Assembly: GCA_000758905.1 (NCBI GenBank)
Contig: JRNA01000008.1
Span: forward strand, 124,001 to 188,000
Source: Clostridiales bacterium S5-A14a
GTDB lineage: Bacteria; Bacillota; Clostridia; Peptostreptococcales; Anaerovoracaceae
Direction of reading: 5' to 3'
Length of the DNA: 64,000 nt
A model generated the notes under the pieces. The model searched no databases. It saw nothing but the letters and a program-made list of their open reading frames with translations, and was not told the DNA's origin. Below are positions 37,484-46,583 of this stretch, piece by piece. Numbering within the stretch: position 1 is the stretch's first letter; the number at the start of each line of letters is the position of its first letter. Both the position numbers and the translations under genes were made by a program.

Positions 37484-39082
37484 ATGAATTACGACATTGC
37501 AATAATCGGTGCTGGAGTTACCGGAGCAGCAATTGCAAGAGAATTATCGAAATATAATCTGAAAGTTTGCGTTATTGAGGCGCATTCTGACGTTTGTGAG
37601 GGTACAAGCAAGGCAAACAGTGGCATTACACATGCCGGTTTTGACGCGCATCCGGGATCTTTAAAGGCTAAGCTGAATGCTGCAGGAGCCAAGAAAATGG
37701 AAGCATTGTCTAAACAGCTGGATTTCCCATACAAGCGTAACGGAGCTATGGTAATAGCGTTTAGGGATGAGGAAATTCCTGAACTTAAGAGGCTAGCCAA
37801 GCAATCCATTGAGAATACAGTAGGCGAACTTCAAATCATAGATGGAGATGAGGCTAGGAAACTCGAACCTGCTCTTTCCTCGGATGTTAGAGCGGCTTTG
37901 CTGATAAACCAGTCAGGAATAGTCTGTCCCTTCAATTTGACCATTGCACTCGCTGAAAATGCAGCAACAAATGGAGTTGAATTTAGGCTAAATACGAAAG
38001 TAGTTGGTATTTCACAGACAACAAAACAGTTGAATGAGAAAGAGTGTGAACAGGAATTTGAACTTGAACTTGAATATACACCGCCATTTCATATGAGAAC
38101 TGAAACGCAGATGAAATTGCCAGCAGATTCTGAGGAACTCATTGAAAAGCAAAGTATATCAGCGAGAATGGTTATAAATGCGGCTGGAGTCTATGGGGAT
38201 GCCATCCATAATATGGTACTAGACAGTTGTAATTTGGATAACGTGGATTCATGTAAAGGTTTGCAAAGGGAAGATATTATACCAAGGCGTGGTGAATATT
38301 GTCTTTATGACAAAGAATATGGTGATTTTGTGCAGAGAACTATTTTTCAAGTTCCTACAAAGCTTGGCAAGGGTGTTCTTGTTACACCTACAGTTCACGG
38401 GAATTTAATGATCGGACCTAACGCAGTCGATCTTGAAGATAAAGAGAACAATACGACAACTCAAATGGGCAGTGAAGAAGTCTTAGAAAAGGCTAAGAAG
38501 AGTCTCAACGTTATGCCGCCTTCATCTAAAATTATAACTTCATTTGCAGGTATTAGAGCACATAGACCTGAGGATGATTTCCTCATAGAAGAACTAAAAA
38601 ATGTGGCAGGCTTTATAGACGTTATAGGCATTGAATCTCCTGGACTTTCGTGTGCACCTGCTATAGGCGAATATGTTGTAGAAATAGTTAGGGAAAGCGC
38701 AAGTAGAATCGGCTGTTTTGAACTTGTTGAAAAATCTGATTGGAAGGCTGAGAGAAAAGCATATAAGACACTTTCGAACCTGTCAATTGAGGAAAGAGGA
38801 GAGATGATTAAATCCAATCCATCGTACGGTGTGATGGTCTGCAGGTGTGAGGAAGTTTCAGAAGGTGAAATTGAAGATGCAATCAATAGACCCCTTGGTG
38901 CGACGACACTTGACGGTTTAAAGCGAAGGGTTAGACCGGGCTCTGGAAGATGCCAAGCCGGATTTTGCACCCCTAAAATGATTGAAATTTTAGCAAAAAA
39001 TCTAGGCTGCACGGTCGATCGAATAACAAAGTCAGGTGGAGAGTCGTATGTTTTGTCGAATGTTGAGAATGACAAAATATAA
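37484..39082 (+). CDS. FAD-dependent oxidoreductase with C-terminal [2Fe-2S]-type domain (GlpA-like)
   Basis: 532 aa. Rossmann motif DIAIIGAGVTGAAIAREL at the start, typical of the DAO/GlpA family (glycerol-3-phosphate or hydroxy-acid dehydrogenase). The catalytic-domain segment SGITHAGFDAHPGSLKAKL is family-typical. C-terminal BFD-like module: VCRCEEVSEGEI, RRVRPGSGRCQAGFC. GGAGGAG precedes the ATG. First of a three-gene operon with the pyridine-nucleotide oxidoreductase and DUF1667 gene; electron transfer from a reduced substrate to NAD(P) or ferredoxin is inferred. Confidence 0.88.
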   Translation: MNYDIAIIGAGVTGAAIARELSKYNLKVCVIEAHSDVCEGTSKANSGITHAGFDAHPGSLKAKLNAAGAKKMEALSKQLDFPYKRNGAMVIAFRDEEIPELKRLAKQSIENTVGELQIIDGDEARKLEPALSSDVRAALLINQSGIVCPFNLTIALAENAATNGVEFRLNTKVVGISQTTKQLNEKECEQEFELELEYTPPFHMRTETQMKLPADSEELIEKQSISARMVINAAGVYGDAIHNMVLDSCNLDNVDSCKGLQREDIIPRRGEYCLYDKEYGDFVQRTIFQVPTKLGKGVLVTPTVHGNLMIGPNAVDLEDKENNTTTQMGSEEVLEKAKKSLNVMPPSSKIITSFAGIRAHRPEDDFLIEELKNVAGFIDVIGIESPGLSCAPAIGEYVVEIVRESASRIGCFELVEKSDWKAERKAYKTLSNLSIEERGEMIKSNPSYGVMVCRCEEVSEGEIEDAINRPLGATTLDGLKRRVRPGSGRCQAGFCTPKMIEILAKNLGCTVDRITKSGGESYVLSNVENDKI

Positions 39083-39102
39083 TGAAGGCAAGGAGATACT
39101 CA

Positions 39103-40107
39103 ATGAGAAAAATAAATGTTGATATAGCGATAATCGGGGGAGGACCGGCAGGCCTTGCAGCGGCAATGTCAGCACATGAGCAGGGAATCCCTTCGGAAAG
39201 CATTTTAATTCTTGAACGTGATATTAAGCTCGGTGGAATTTTGAACCAGTGCATACATAATGGCTTCGGGCTTCATGTTTTTAAAGAGGAATTGACGGGT
39301 CCGGAATATGCGTGCAGATTTATAGATATGGTTAAGGACGCAAAAATCCCATGCTTGCTTGAAACAATGGTCTTGGAAATAAAATCCGAAACTGACAGCT
39401 CCCATATTGTGTATGCTGCATCATCGTCAGAGGGCATGATAGAAGTTCATGCAAAAAGCATAGTGCTTGCAATGGGCTGCAGAGAAAGACCGCGTGGTGC
39501 TCTGAGAATTCCGGGAAGTAGACCGGCAGGAATTTATACCGCAGGAACAGCACAGCGACTAGTGAATATCGAAGGAAAGATGCCCGGGAAAAACTTTGTT
39601 ATTTTGGGATCTGGGGACATTGGCCTCATAATGGCAAGAAGACTAACATTTGAGGGTGCAAAGGTCCACTGTATTGCAGAAATTCAGCCTAAATCCGGCG
39701 GACTCCAAAGAAATATTGCGCAGTGCGTTGAGGATTTTGATATTCCGCTACTTCTTTCACATACAGTAGTTAAAATTCATGGCAAAGAACGTATCGAAGG
39801 TGTGAGCATTGCCGAGGTTGACGAGAATTTAAAGCCAATTGAGGGTACAACAAAATATTGGCCTTGCGATACACTTTTGCTTTCGGTTGGGTTAATACCG
39901 GAGAATGAGGTGTCAAAGACGGTAGGAGTTAAGATCTTGGATAAAACAGGCGGCCCTGAAGTCGACGAAACTTTACAGACCAATGTTAAAGGAATTTTTG
40001 CATGTGGAAATGTTGTCCACGTTCATGATTTGGTAGATAATGTTAGTAAACACGCCAACCTGGCAGGCAAGAGTGCCGCAGATTACGTAAAATCAATAAG
40101 GGAATAA
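39103..40107 (+). CDS. FAD-dependent pyridine nucleotide-disulphide oxidoreductase
   Basis: About 334 aa. VDIAIIGGGPAGLAAAMSA for FAD, GCRERPRGALRIPG, and SGDIGLIMARRLTFEGAKVH for NAD(P); C-terminal TNVKGIFACGNVVHVHDLVD is the FAD-binding GD-like box. AGGAG is 7 nt before the ATG at 39103; the in-frame ATG at 39082 overlaps the previous stop. It pairs with the preceding GlpA-like subunit as in anaerobic dehydrogenases. Confidence 0.9.
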   Translation: MRKINVDIAIIGGGPAGLAAAMSAHEQGIPSESILILERDIKLGGILNQCIHNGFGLHVFKEELTGPEYACRFIDMVKDAKIPCLLETMVLEIKSETDSSHIVYAASSSEGMIEVHAKSIVLAMGCRERPRGALRIPGSRPAGIYTAGTAQRLVNIEGKMPGKNFVILGSGDIGLIMARRLTFEGAKVHCIAEIQPKSGGLQRNIAQCVEDFDIPLLLSHTVVKIHGKERIEGVSIAEVDENLKPIEGTTKYWPCDTLLLSVGLIPENEVSKTVGVKILDKTGGPEVDETLQTNVKGIFACGNVVHVHDLVDNVSKHANLAGKSAADYVKSIRE

Positions 40108-40134
40108 GTAAAATTATAATATGAGAGATTAGAT

Positions 40135-40509
40135 ATGAGAGAAATGATTTGTATAAATTGCCCCATAGGTTGTAATTTAAAGGTGTATGGGGACAGTGAA
40201 GAAAATATTAGAGTCGAGGGAAATAAATGTCCAAGAGGCTTGCAGTACGGTACGGATGAAGTTCTAAACCCAAAGAGAATGGTAACTTCCTCAGTACCTC
40301 TTTGCGTGGATGAAAATACTGGAATATATCAGATGATTTCAGTTAAAACATCAGAAGCCGTACCGAAGGAATTAATTTTTTCTGTACTCAAGGAAATCAA
40401 AAGTATTGATTTGAAAAGCAAGGGTATCAAAAAAATAGAAGTTGGCGATATCCTACTCGAAAATGTCTGTAACACAGGCGTTGACATAGTTGCAACTCAA
40501 AGGCATTAG
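40135..40509 (+). CDS. DUF1667 protein
   Basis: 124 aa. N-terminal ICINCPIGCNLKVYGDSEE and NKCPRGLQYG carry Cys residues that may bind a metal or Fe-S cluster. In clostridia this family follows the same two oxidoreductases, so it is likely the third subunit or electron-transfer partner. Its stop is followed by a bidirectional terminator. Confidence 0.88.
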   Translation: MREMICINCPIGCNLKVYGDSEENIRVEGNKCPRGLQYGTDEVLNPKRMVTSSVPLCVDENTGIYQMISVKTSEAVPKELIFSVLKEIKSIDLKSKGIKKIEVGDILLENVCNTGVDIVATQRH

Positions 40510-40561
40510 CAAAACTTAGTGCTTATAGTCGGGTTTGCAGCGGCATAGGATGAAATTTTGT

Positions 40562-40611
40562 AGAAAAAGCAGCAGAAACTTGCAAATGGCAAAGATCTAC
40601 TGCTTTTTAGC
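40562..40611. terminator. Bidirectional terminator between convergent transcripts
   Basis: GAAAAAGCAG (40562-40571) and CTGCTTTTT (40601-40609) pair with a long loop that holds a short TTGC/GCAA helix. T-runs on both strands serve both the DUF1667 operon and the lipoprotein gene on the minus strand. Confidence 0.7.
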
Positions 40612-40636
40612 ATCATGATATAATATAATTGGAAAT

Positions 40637-41338
40637 TTATTTTACTGTTTCGGTACCTTTTTTTGACATAGCTTCAACGGTTATGGCTTCAATGTAAGTG
40701 AACGGCCCAATGTTTGGATCATTGCCCTGTCGAATATATCCTCTGACCTTGATCCAAGTCGAACCAATTGTAAACTTATCATACTTCGGATCAGGATTTT
40801 TGTTATCTGGAGCGAAACCATTATTTGTACTGTCGTCACCTGAAACTGTAGGAGGGTCGTTTATTACACTCTTTTTATCTCCATGGTATTCTATGCCAAC
40901 ATAACCTGTAGCGCAGCAAGGACAGCTTGGACCCTTTCTTCCAACGTAAGTGCGGAACCCGTCCCAAATGTAGAATCCCTCAATTTCAACAGTTTTTCCT
41001 ACGTAGGCCGCAGGATTCAAGTAGCAATCGTTAATTAACGATACATAATTGTTATCCTTAAAAATTACTTCAGCTTTTTTCTTTTTAGGGAATTTTTTCC
41101 TATCTTCAGCGATATTATATGGATATTCCTCACCATTACCTTTTGACAAATCAGCACCTGATGACCCATTTGCGTCAGAAGACTGTTTTGTGGCATCGCC
41201 TGAAGAATTTTGCGTGTCGGATGCTTTTTTTAATGAATCGCTTGGTAACTTGCCGTTATTTTGTGCGTCATTTTCGAGACATCCTGAAAGTGAAATTAAC
41301 AAAATAAGTGTGAGCGCAAGAAGTAGAGTTTTTTTCAT
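40637..41338 (-). CDS. Lipoprotein of the zinc locus, CPCC motif
   Basis: 233 aa. Lipobox LSGC near residue 20, a Ser/Asp-rich tether (25-75), and a C-terminal beta-barrel-like domain (AAYVGKTVEIEGFYIWDGFR, WIKVRGYIRQGNDPNIGPFT) with a CPCC cluster that may bind zinc. Similar domains occur in YcgQ-like proteins of zinc regulons. It follows znuB on the same strand. AGGAAAGG precedes the ATG at 41338. The metal role is inferred from the neighbours and cysteines. Confidence 0.78.
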   Translation of the reverse strand: MKKTLLLALTLILLISLSGCLENDAQNNGKLPSDSLKKASDTQNSSGDATKQSSDANGSSGADLSKGNGEEYPYNIAEDRKKFPKKKKAEVIFKDNNYVSLINDCYLNPAAYVGKTVEIEGFYIWDGFRTYVGRKGPSCPCCATGYVGIEYHGDKKSVINDPPTVSGDDSTNNGFAPDNKNPDPKYDKFTIGSTWIKVRGYIRQGNDPNIGPFTYIEAITVEAMSKKGTETVK

Positions 41339-41362
41339 CAATAAACCTTTCCTAAAATATAC

Positions 41363-42178
41363 CTAATTTGATTTGCTGTTTCCTATAACTGCGAAGACTG
41401 CGAAGACAGCCAAGTTTATAATTACAATGCTTGCCCCGGTTGGAGTTGACATGGTGTACGATATGTAAATCCCGATAACAAAACACAGGATTGATATAAT
41501 CGCTGATGTAGTTACTACGGTTAAAAATCTTTTGCATACCCTCATCGCTGATAAAGCTGGCATCACGACTAGGCTTGATATTAGCAATGCACCCATCATC
41601 CTCATACCGAGAACGACGGTTATGGAAGTTAGCGCGGCAAGTAGCATGTTATAAAGGTTTGTGTGAATACCGGTGGCTTTGGAAAAATCCTCGTCAAATG
41701 TGATTGCAAATATTTTGTTGTAGAAAAATACGAATAGAATCAATACGATGATCGACAAGATCACGGATAGTATAACATCGGAGGAGCTCATCGCTAGGAT
41801 GCTGCCGAACATATAGTTGCAGACGTCTGTGTTCATTCCTTGAGTCAGCGAGATTACCATTACGCCTATAGCAAGGCTTCCGCTCATCAGAAGAGCTGTC
41901 GCCGCATCACCTTTGATTTTCGAGTTTTCGGTAATTCTGAGTACAAAGAAGGCCGACAAAAGGCATACGGGGATGCTCACTACAAGTGGAGCCGCATTGA
42001 AAGCGTATGCAATCGCAAGAGATGCAAAGCCGACGTGGGAAAGTCCATCGCCAATCATTGAAAATCTCTTCAGAACCAGGCTGACACCAAGGAGCGCAGC
42101 GCATAATGAAACTAGGACTCCGACGATGAGCGCACGTTGAAGGAACGGGAATTGTAGCATTTGTATAAAATCATTCAT
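41363..42178 (-). CDS. znuB: Zinc ABC transporter permease (ZnuB-like)
   Basis: 271 aa, eight predicted membrane helices, ABC-3 family (LVLKRFSMIGDGLSHVGFAS and GMRMMGALLISSLVVMPALS). Transfers zinc (or manganese) from the binding protein across the membrane. It overlaps znuC by 8 bp. Metal specificity rests on the Zur gene and His-rich ZnuA nearby. Confidence 0.9.
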   Translation of the reverse strand: MNDFIQMLQFPFLQRALIVGVLVSLCAALLGVSLVLKRFSMIGDGLSHVGFASLAIAYAFNAAPLVVSIPVCLLSAFFVLRITENSKIKGDAATALLMSGSLAIGVMVISLTQGMNTDVCNYMFGSILAMSSSDVILSVILSIIVLILFVFFYNKIFAITFDEDFSKATGIHTNLYNMLLAALTSITVVLGMRMMGALLISSLVVMPALSAMRVCKRFLTVVTTSAIISILCFVIGIYISYTMSTPTGASIVIINLAVFAVFAVIGNSKSN

Positions 42179-42929
42179 GTAAATGGCCTCCTCCGTGTGA
42201 TCTATGTTCTTCGGAAATATCTTCGCAAACAGGGCACCCTGTAAATTGTTTGCCCAGAGTTGTTTTCATGTAATCATCTGTTTTGCCAAAAAACAACTGC
42301 CTGTTGTCGAGATGAAGTATGTGGCTACCGTAGGTTATAGCGCCGTGTATATCGTGTGAAATCATTATGATTGTGATTCCCATATCCTGGTTCAGGCGGT
42401 AGATGAGTTTATACATGTCCTGCGTCATCAGTGGGTCGAGGCCAGTAACAGGTTCGTCTAGCAAGATGACTTTGTCGGTTGCGCAGAGGGCGCGGGCCAG
42501 GAGGACACGCTGCTGCTGTCCTCCTGACAGCTCGCCGTAGCAACATGCTGCTAGATGCGAGATACCGAGAGCCTCCATGTTGCTACGGGCGGCTTCTTTA
42601 TCCGCCCTATTGTAAAACGGATAAAGCCCGCGCTTGTTGAGCCTGCCAGACAGCACAATCTCAAAAACACTACCTGGGAAATCCCTTTGGGTAGGCGTCT
42701 GCTGCGGAAGATAACCAACTTCGTTAGGCTTCAACCCATCACCCAAGAGAATTTCTCCTGAATGAGGTGCTTTTAGTCGTAATAGACCTTTAGCAAGGGT
42801 ACTCTTACCGGCACCGTTTTCACCGACTATGCACAGATAGTCACCCTTATTAAGTTCAAAATTTAAATTTTCAACTACAAATTTGCCATCATAGGCAAAA
42901 GATAAGTTTCGGCATGTAATTAAAGCCAT
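42171..42929 (-). CDS. znuC: Zinc ABC transporter ATPase (ZnuC-like)
   Basis: 252 aa. Walker A GENGAGKSTLAKG, signature LSGGQQQR, Walker B VILLDEPVTGLDP, H-loop MISHDIHG. The C-terminal tail is His-rich (EEHRSHGGGHLHE), compatible with metal binding. AGGAG precedes the ATG. It supplies energy for the ZnuB permease. Confidence 0.94.
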   Translation of the reverse strand: MALITCRNLSFAYDGKFVVENLNFELNKGDYLCIVGENGAGKSTLAKGLLRLKAPHSGEILLGDGLKPNEVGYLPQQTPTQRDFPGSVFEIVLSGRLNKRGLYPFYNRADKEAARSNMEALGISHLAACCYGELSGGQQQRVLLARALCATDKVILLDEPVTGLDPLMTQDMYKLIYRLNQDMGITIIMISHDIHGAITYGSHILHLDNRQLFFGKTDDYMKTTLGKQFTGCPVCEDISEEHRSHGGGHLHE

Positions 42930-42944
42930 ACATTGACTCCTTTT

Positions 42945-43070
42945 TTAGCTTAAAGCCTTTTGATTATAAACTCTCTAGTTTCAAGCCTTCAGATTTAAAC
43001 TCTCTAGTTTTAAGCCCTCTACTTCAAAACCTTCTATTTTAATGCTTTCCAGTTTAAAGCATTCTAGTTC
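42945..43070 (-). repeat. 15-bp degenerate tandem repeats between znuA and znuC
   Basis: About eight units of 15 bp on the minus strand, for example TTTAAACTGGAAAGC, ATTAAAATAGAAGGT, TTTGAAGTAGAGGGC and TTAAAACTAGAGAGT. They form an ORF-like series with Lys/Leu/Glu repeats in a frame other than znuA, but no start or long frame. Probably repeat expansion; RNA function is possible. Confidence 0.65.
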
Positions 43071-44107
43071 AAAGCTTCTTCAAGAGGCTTCAGATTCTTT
43101 TCCATAAGTGATAAGTATGTTTCGCCCTTTTCAAAATCTTCCTTTGTTACATTATGCACGGCATTGAGTTGCAACATCTTTGCACCCGTTGCTTCTGCAA
43201 TGCTCTTCGCTATTTTGTTGTTAGAAAGCTCTATATGGAAGATTACTGGAATTTTGTCTTCTTTAACTTTGTTTGTGAGGAAGGCAACAGTACTTGCGCT
43301 GGCTTCTGTATCTGTTGAGCAGCCAGGGAAGGCAGCATAGTATTTGAGACCATATCTATCAACGAAATATCTGAATGGAAATCTGTCCCCAAAGATTATT
43401 TCTTTTCTCTTACCATTTTTTACAACATCCTCAAACTTTTTATCGAGATCCTCAAGCTTCTTAATATAATTTTTAGAGTTTTCCTTGTAATAGTTTGCGT
43501 TGTCTGGGTCAACCTTTGAAAGCTCAGAGGTTAATTTCTTTACTATTTCAATGGCATTCTTAGGTGAGGTCCAAACATGCTCATCTTGCTCAGGTTCATC
43601 ACCATCGTGGTCGTGATCATGCTCATCATGTTCATCGTGCTCATCTTTATCTTTGTCAGAGTCATCCTTGCCATCTACATCTTCATCATGGTCGTGGTCG
43701 TGTTCTTCTTCCATCCCCTCGACATGCTCTTCATCCACTGTTTTTACGCAGTCCATGAGAGTGACAACCTTCATCTTGTCATTTTTGTTTCCGTCGAGAA
43801 TCTTATCTACCCATTCGTCGGAATCGCCGCCAACATATGCGAAGAAGTCAGCGTTACTAACAGTTTTCATATCTTTTGGAGTCGGTTCGTAACTATGAGT
43901 TTCAGCACCAGGTGTCATGAGCATGGTTAGGTCAATTTTGTCACCACCGATTTCTCTAAGAAAATCATATACAGGGAAAATCGTAGCAACAACTTTTATT
44001 TTCTTTGAAGAGTTTTCCTCTTTTTTATCGCTAGAACAACCGTAAAAACAACTTGCACACATCACTAGAATCATTAGAAGTGTCAATAACTTTGAGAACT
44101 TTTTCAT
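43064..44107 (-). CDS. znuA: Zinc-binding lipoprotein of the ABC transporter (ZnuA/AdcA-like)
   Basis: 347 aa. Lipobox CSCFYGC around residue 20. The cluster A-I solute-binding fold is recognisable by ATIFPVYDFLREIGG, MTPGAETHSYEPTPKDM (metal His) and AFPGCSTDTEASASTVAF. A large His/Asp-rich loop (about residues 130-185, HDHDHDEDVDG, DEHDEHDHDHDGD) is typical of zinc-specific ZnuA. GGATA is upstream. It captures Zn outside the cell for ZnuBC. Confidence 0.95.
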   Translation of the reverse strand: MKKFSKLLTLLMILVMCASCFYGCSSDKKEENSSKKIKVVATIFPVYDFLREIGGDKIDLTMLMTPGAETHSYEPTPKDMKTVSNADFFAYVGGDSDEWVDKILDGNKNDKMKVVTLMDCVKTVDEEHVEGMEEEHDHDHDEDVDGKDDSDKDKDEHDEHDEHDHDHDGDEPEQDEHVWTSPKNAIEIVKKLTSELSKVDPDNANYYKENSKNYIKKLEDLDKKFEDVVKNGKRKEIIFGDRFPFRYFVDRYGLKYYAAFPGCSTDTEASASTVAFLTNKVKEDKIPVIFHIELSNNKIAKSIAEATGAKMLQLNAVHNVTKEDFEKGETYLSLMEKNLKPLEEALN

Positions 44108-44181
44108 ACTATATATCCTTTCATAACTGGTATTTACATATTTGCAACAAAGGCAATGCTATACATCATTGCTATATATTT

Positions 44182-44586
44182 TTATCGTTTGCAACCACAA
44201 TGACCGTAGAATATCGTTTTCTCCGGGTTCACGCTAAACTTGTGATCTTTCTGCAGATGGGCATAAAGGTGCCCGATTTCATGGCACTCAAAATTAACAA
44301 CCTTACCACAGTCTTCACATTGAAGGTAAAACTTGCTGCTCTCAGAACTGTCGCCAGGGTTTGCAGCTCTGTAAGATTTTGATGCCACCCCCTCAAGCTG
44401 GTTACCGATGACAAGTCCTTCCTTTTCCAAATTTTTGAGATGTCTGTAGATTGTCGTCAATCCCATCTTCTCCCCGAGTGCGGACAATCCATCAAGAATT
44501 TCCGAAGCAGATTGATATTCATCTCCCATTTTTTGTATGTACGACAAAACAGCTGCTCTTTGTCTGGTTGCGTAATTAGAAGACAT
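44182..44586 (-). CDS. zur: Fur-family zinc regulator (Zur-like)
   Basis: About 134 aa. N-terminal winged HTH (ATRQRAAVLSYIQKMGDEYQ, GEKMGLTTIYRHLKNLEKEG) and metal-binding C-terminus (CEDCGKVVNFECHEIGHLYA, HCGCKR). AAAGGAG is 6 nt before the ATG at 44586; longer in-frame starts lack a site. It should repress the zinc uptake genes when zinc is sufficient. A perfect Fur-family palindrome lies upstream at 44713-44733. Confidence 0.92.
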   Translation of the reverse strand: MSSNYATRQRAAVLSYIQKMGDEYQSASEILDGLSALGEKMGLTTIYRHLKNLEKEGLVIGNQLEGVASKSYRAANPGDSSESSKFYLQCEDCGKVVNFECHEIGHLYAHLQKDHKFSVNPEKTIFYGHCGCKR

Positions 44587-44712
44587 ATTGCTCTCCTTTG
44601 TTTTATCCGACTGATTCATTCGAATCGTATAAATGAATCCAAAATCAAAATCAGCGGAATTTTGTGATATTTTTAATCATTCAATATCCGGAATATGAAT
44701 GAAAACGAATGA

Positions 44713-44733
44713 AATTGAAAATCATTTTCAATT
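44713..44733. promoter_or_regulatory. Perfect Fur/Zur-type palindrome
   Basis: AATTGAAAAT-C-ATTTTCAATT, a 21-bp perfect inverted repeat of the Fur-family type, about 130 bp upstream of zur. It could regulate the zinc operon and perhaps the divergent symporter gene 270 bp away. The match is by form only. Confidence 0.75.
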
Positions 44734-45004
44734 TGCAGAGCAATTTTACCACTAAAAACATATATGTGTCAATCGAAGTTAGAAAAAAATATAAAATTGT
44801 TTGCATTATGGATCATCAGGAACCTCTTAAAGAGATTCATTCGAGCAAAAACTTAAAATTAAAGGGGTTATATGTCTTATTATCTAATGCTAAATAGTGT
44901 ATAATATAGGAAATTTGCTTATTTTTAACAAGAAAAAGGAATGAAATATAAGGTTAGAAAATACAAGCGCAAAAGCAAGATTTTTGACGGGAGGACTTAT
45001 TTAC
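44734..45004. other. Intergenic region before the symporter
   Basis: About 270 bp, AT-rich, no convincing gene. TATAAT-like boxes occur near 44898, and GGGAGG lies 10-11 nt before the symporter ATG. No other element recognised. Confidence 0.4.
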
Positions 45005-46411
45005 ATGCTTAATTTTATGAATACCCTAATTCAATTTACTGACAGCATTAACGGATTTATTTATAGTAATATTCTATTCTGGGTTCTAATCGCAGTTGGA
45101 ATTTACTTTATAATTAGAACAGGGTTTGTTCAGATCAGACTATTTCCAGAAGCTATCAAGGTTCTTAGCGAAAAAAGCCATGAGGGAGGGATATCGCCCT
45201 TTCAGGCTCTAATGATTGCAACGGCTTCAAGAGTTGGCACAGGCAATATAGCAGGCGTCGCAACAGCTATTGTAATGGGAGGTCCAGGAGCAGTTTTTTG
45301 GATGTGGCTAATGGCAATTATAGGTGCTGCATCAGCATTCATCGAATCAACCCTTGCCCAAATTTATAAAGAACCGGATGGGGCAATCTACAAAGGGGGT
45401 CCGGCTTACTATATTGAGAAAGCGCTAAACGCAAGATGGCTTGGCGTAATCTTCGCCGTATTTCTCATACTGACATTTGCTTTTGGATTCAACGGACTGC
45501 AGGCATATAATATCGCATCGGCATTTGAGCACTATGCAGGTGATAGCTACAAAATAGTTGCGTTGATTCTAGGAGTTATTCTAGCTACTATCTCTGCGTT
45601 TTTGTTCTTCGGAGGTGCCCATAAAATTTCAACATGGTCTTCAGTTCTGGTTCCGATAATGGCAGCGGTGTATCTATTGGTAGGTTTTGTGATTTTCTTT
45701 TCTAACATTGGTAAGGTCCCTGCAATATTCACCCAGATCTTTGAGCAAGCTTTTGACTATGAACAGATTTCTGCCGGATTTGCTGGATCATGTGTAGTTT
45801 GGGGTGTTAAGAGGGGGCTATTCAGTAATGAAGCTGGAATGGGGTCTGCACCAAATGCTGCAGCGGCAGCTGATGTTAGTCATCCAGTAAAACAGGGCTT
45901 GGTACAGGTAGTTTCCGTTTTCATAGACACTCTAATAATTTGTACAACAACTATTTTCATTATTCTATGCACAGGGCAGTACGAAGTTGGCGGCAAACTC
46001 AATGGCATACCACTTGTTCAACAGAGTGTGAGCACAGTGTTTGGAGAGGTAGGAATTGGTATTCTAACTGCATCTGTAGCTCTTTTTGCCTTCACATCGC
46101 TTATTGGAAATTATTTTTATGCTGAGTTTAACTTTAAGTTTATAACAAAGAATAAAACTGCGCTAATGATATTCAGATGTTTTGCTGTGGTTGCAGTCTT
46201 TATAGGAGCTAATTCCAGTTTAAAACTCGCTTGGAATACAGCAGATATTTTGATGGGATTTATGGCATTGATCAACTGTGTTGCTATTTTGTTGCTTGGT
46301 CAATATGCGATTAGGGCATTACACGACTATACTGTTCAGAAAAAAGCGGGACATAATCCTATTTTTAAGGCAGAATCAATTGGGCTTGATAATACAGATG
46401 TATGGAAATAA
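45005..46411 (+). CDS. Sodium:alanine/glycine symporter (AGCS family)
   Basis: About 468 aa with 11-12 membrane helices. Family signatures: FQALMIATASRVGTGNIAGV, FIESTLAQIYK, KGGPAYYIEKAL, GSCVVWGVKRGLFSNEAGMG. Uses the Na+ gradient to import alanine or glycine. GGGAGG precedes the ATG at 45005; the alternative TTG at 44984 has no ribosome site. Confidence 0.93.
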   Translation: MLNFMNTLIQFTDSINGFIYSNILFWVLIAVGIYFIIRTGFVQIRLFPEAIKVLSEKSHEGGISPFQALMIATASRVGTGNIAGVATAIVMGGPGAVFWMWLMAIIGAASAFIESTLAQIYKEPDGAIYKGGPAYYIEKALNARWLGVIFAVFLILTFAFGFNGLQAYNIASAFEHYAGDSYKIVALILGVILATISAFLFFGGAHKISTWSSVLVPIMAAVYLLVGFVIFFSNIGKVPAIFTQIFEQAFDYEQISAGFAGSCVVWGVKRGLFSNEAGMGSAPNAAAAADVSHPVKQGLVQVVSVFIDTLIICTTTIFIILCTGQYEVGGKLNGIPLVQQSVSTVFGEVGIGILTASVALFAFTSLIGNYFYAEFNFKFITKNKTALMIFRCFAVVAVFIGANSSLKLAWNTADILMGFMALINCVAILLLGQYAIRALHDYTVQKKAGHNPIFKAESIGLDNTDVWK

Positions 46412-46583
46412 ATAAAATATTATAGTCTCACGTTGAAATTAAATTCTCTGTATTTACTTAACACATCTGAGTTTCACAAAAGTTCGAGTTTTCAACAAGA
46501 CAACAAAGGATATGCACTTAGTTGAACAGAGATTATTTAACTGATATAATTAATGTTGAAAAATTTATGGAGAGTTAGAGTAT

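Noticed and set aside
38461-39075. 204-aa minus-strand ORF
   Set aside because: Antisense of the FAD oxidoreductase C-terminus with its conserved Cys motifs.
42945-43070. Short CRISPR array between znuA and znuC
   Set aside because: The period is 15 bp with drifting units and no spacers; it is a degenerate tandem repeat.
43564-43758. His-rich plus-strand ORF
   Set aside because: It is the complement of the Asp/His-rich loop of ZnuA; the composition comes from GAT/CAT codons read backwards.
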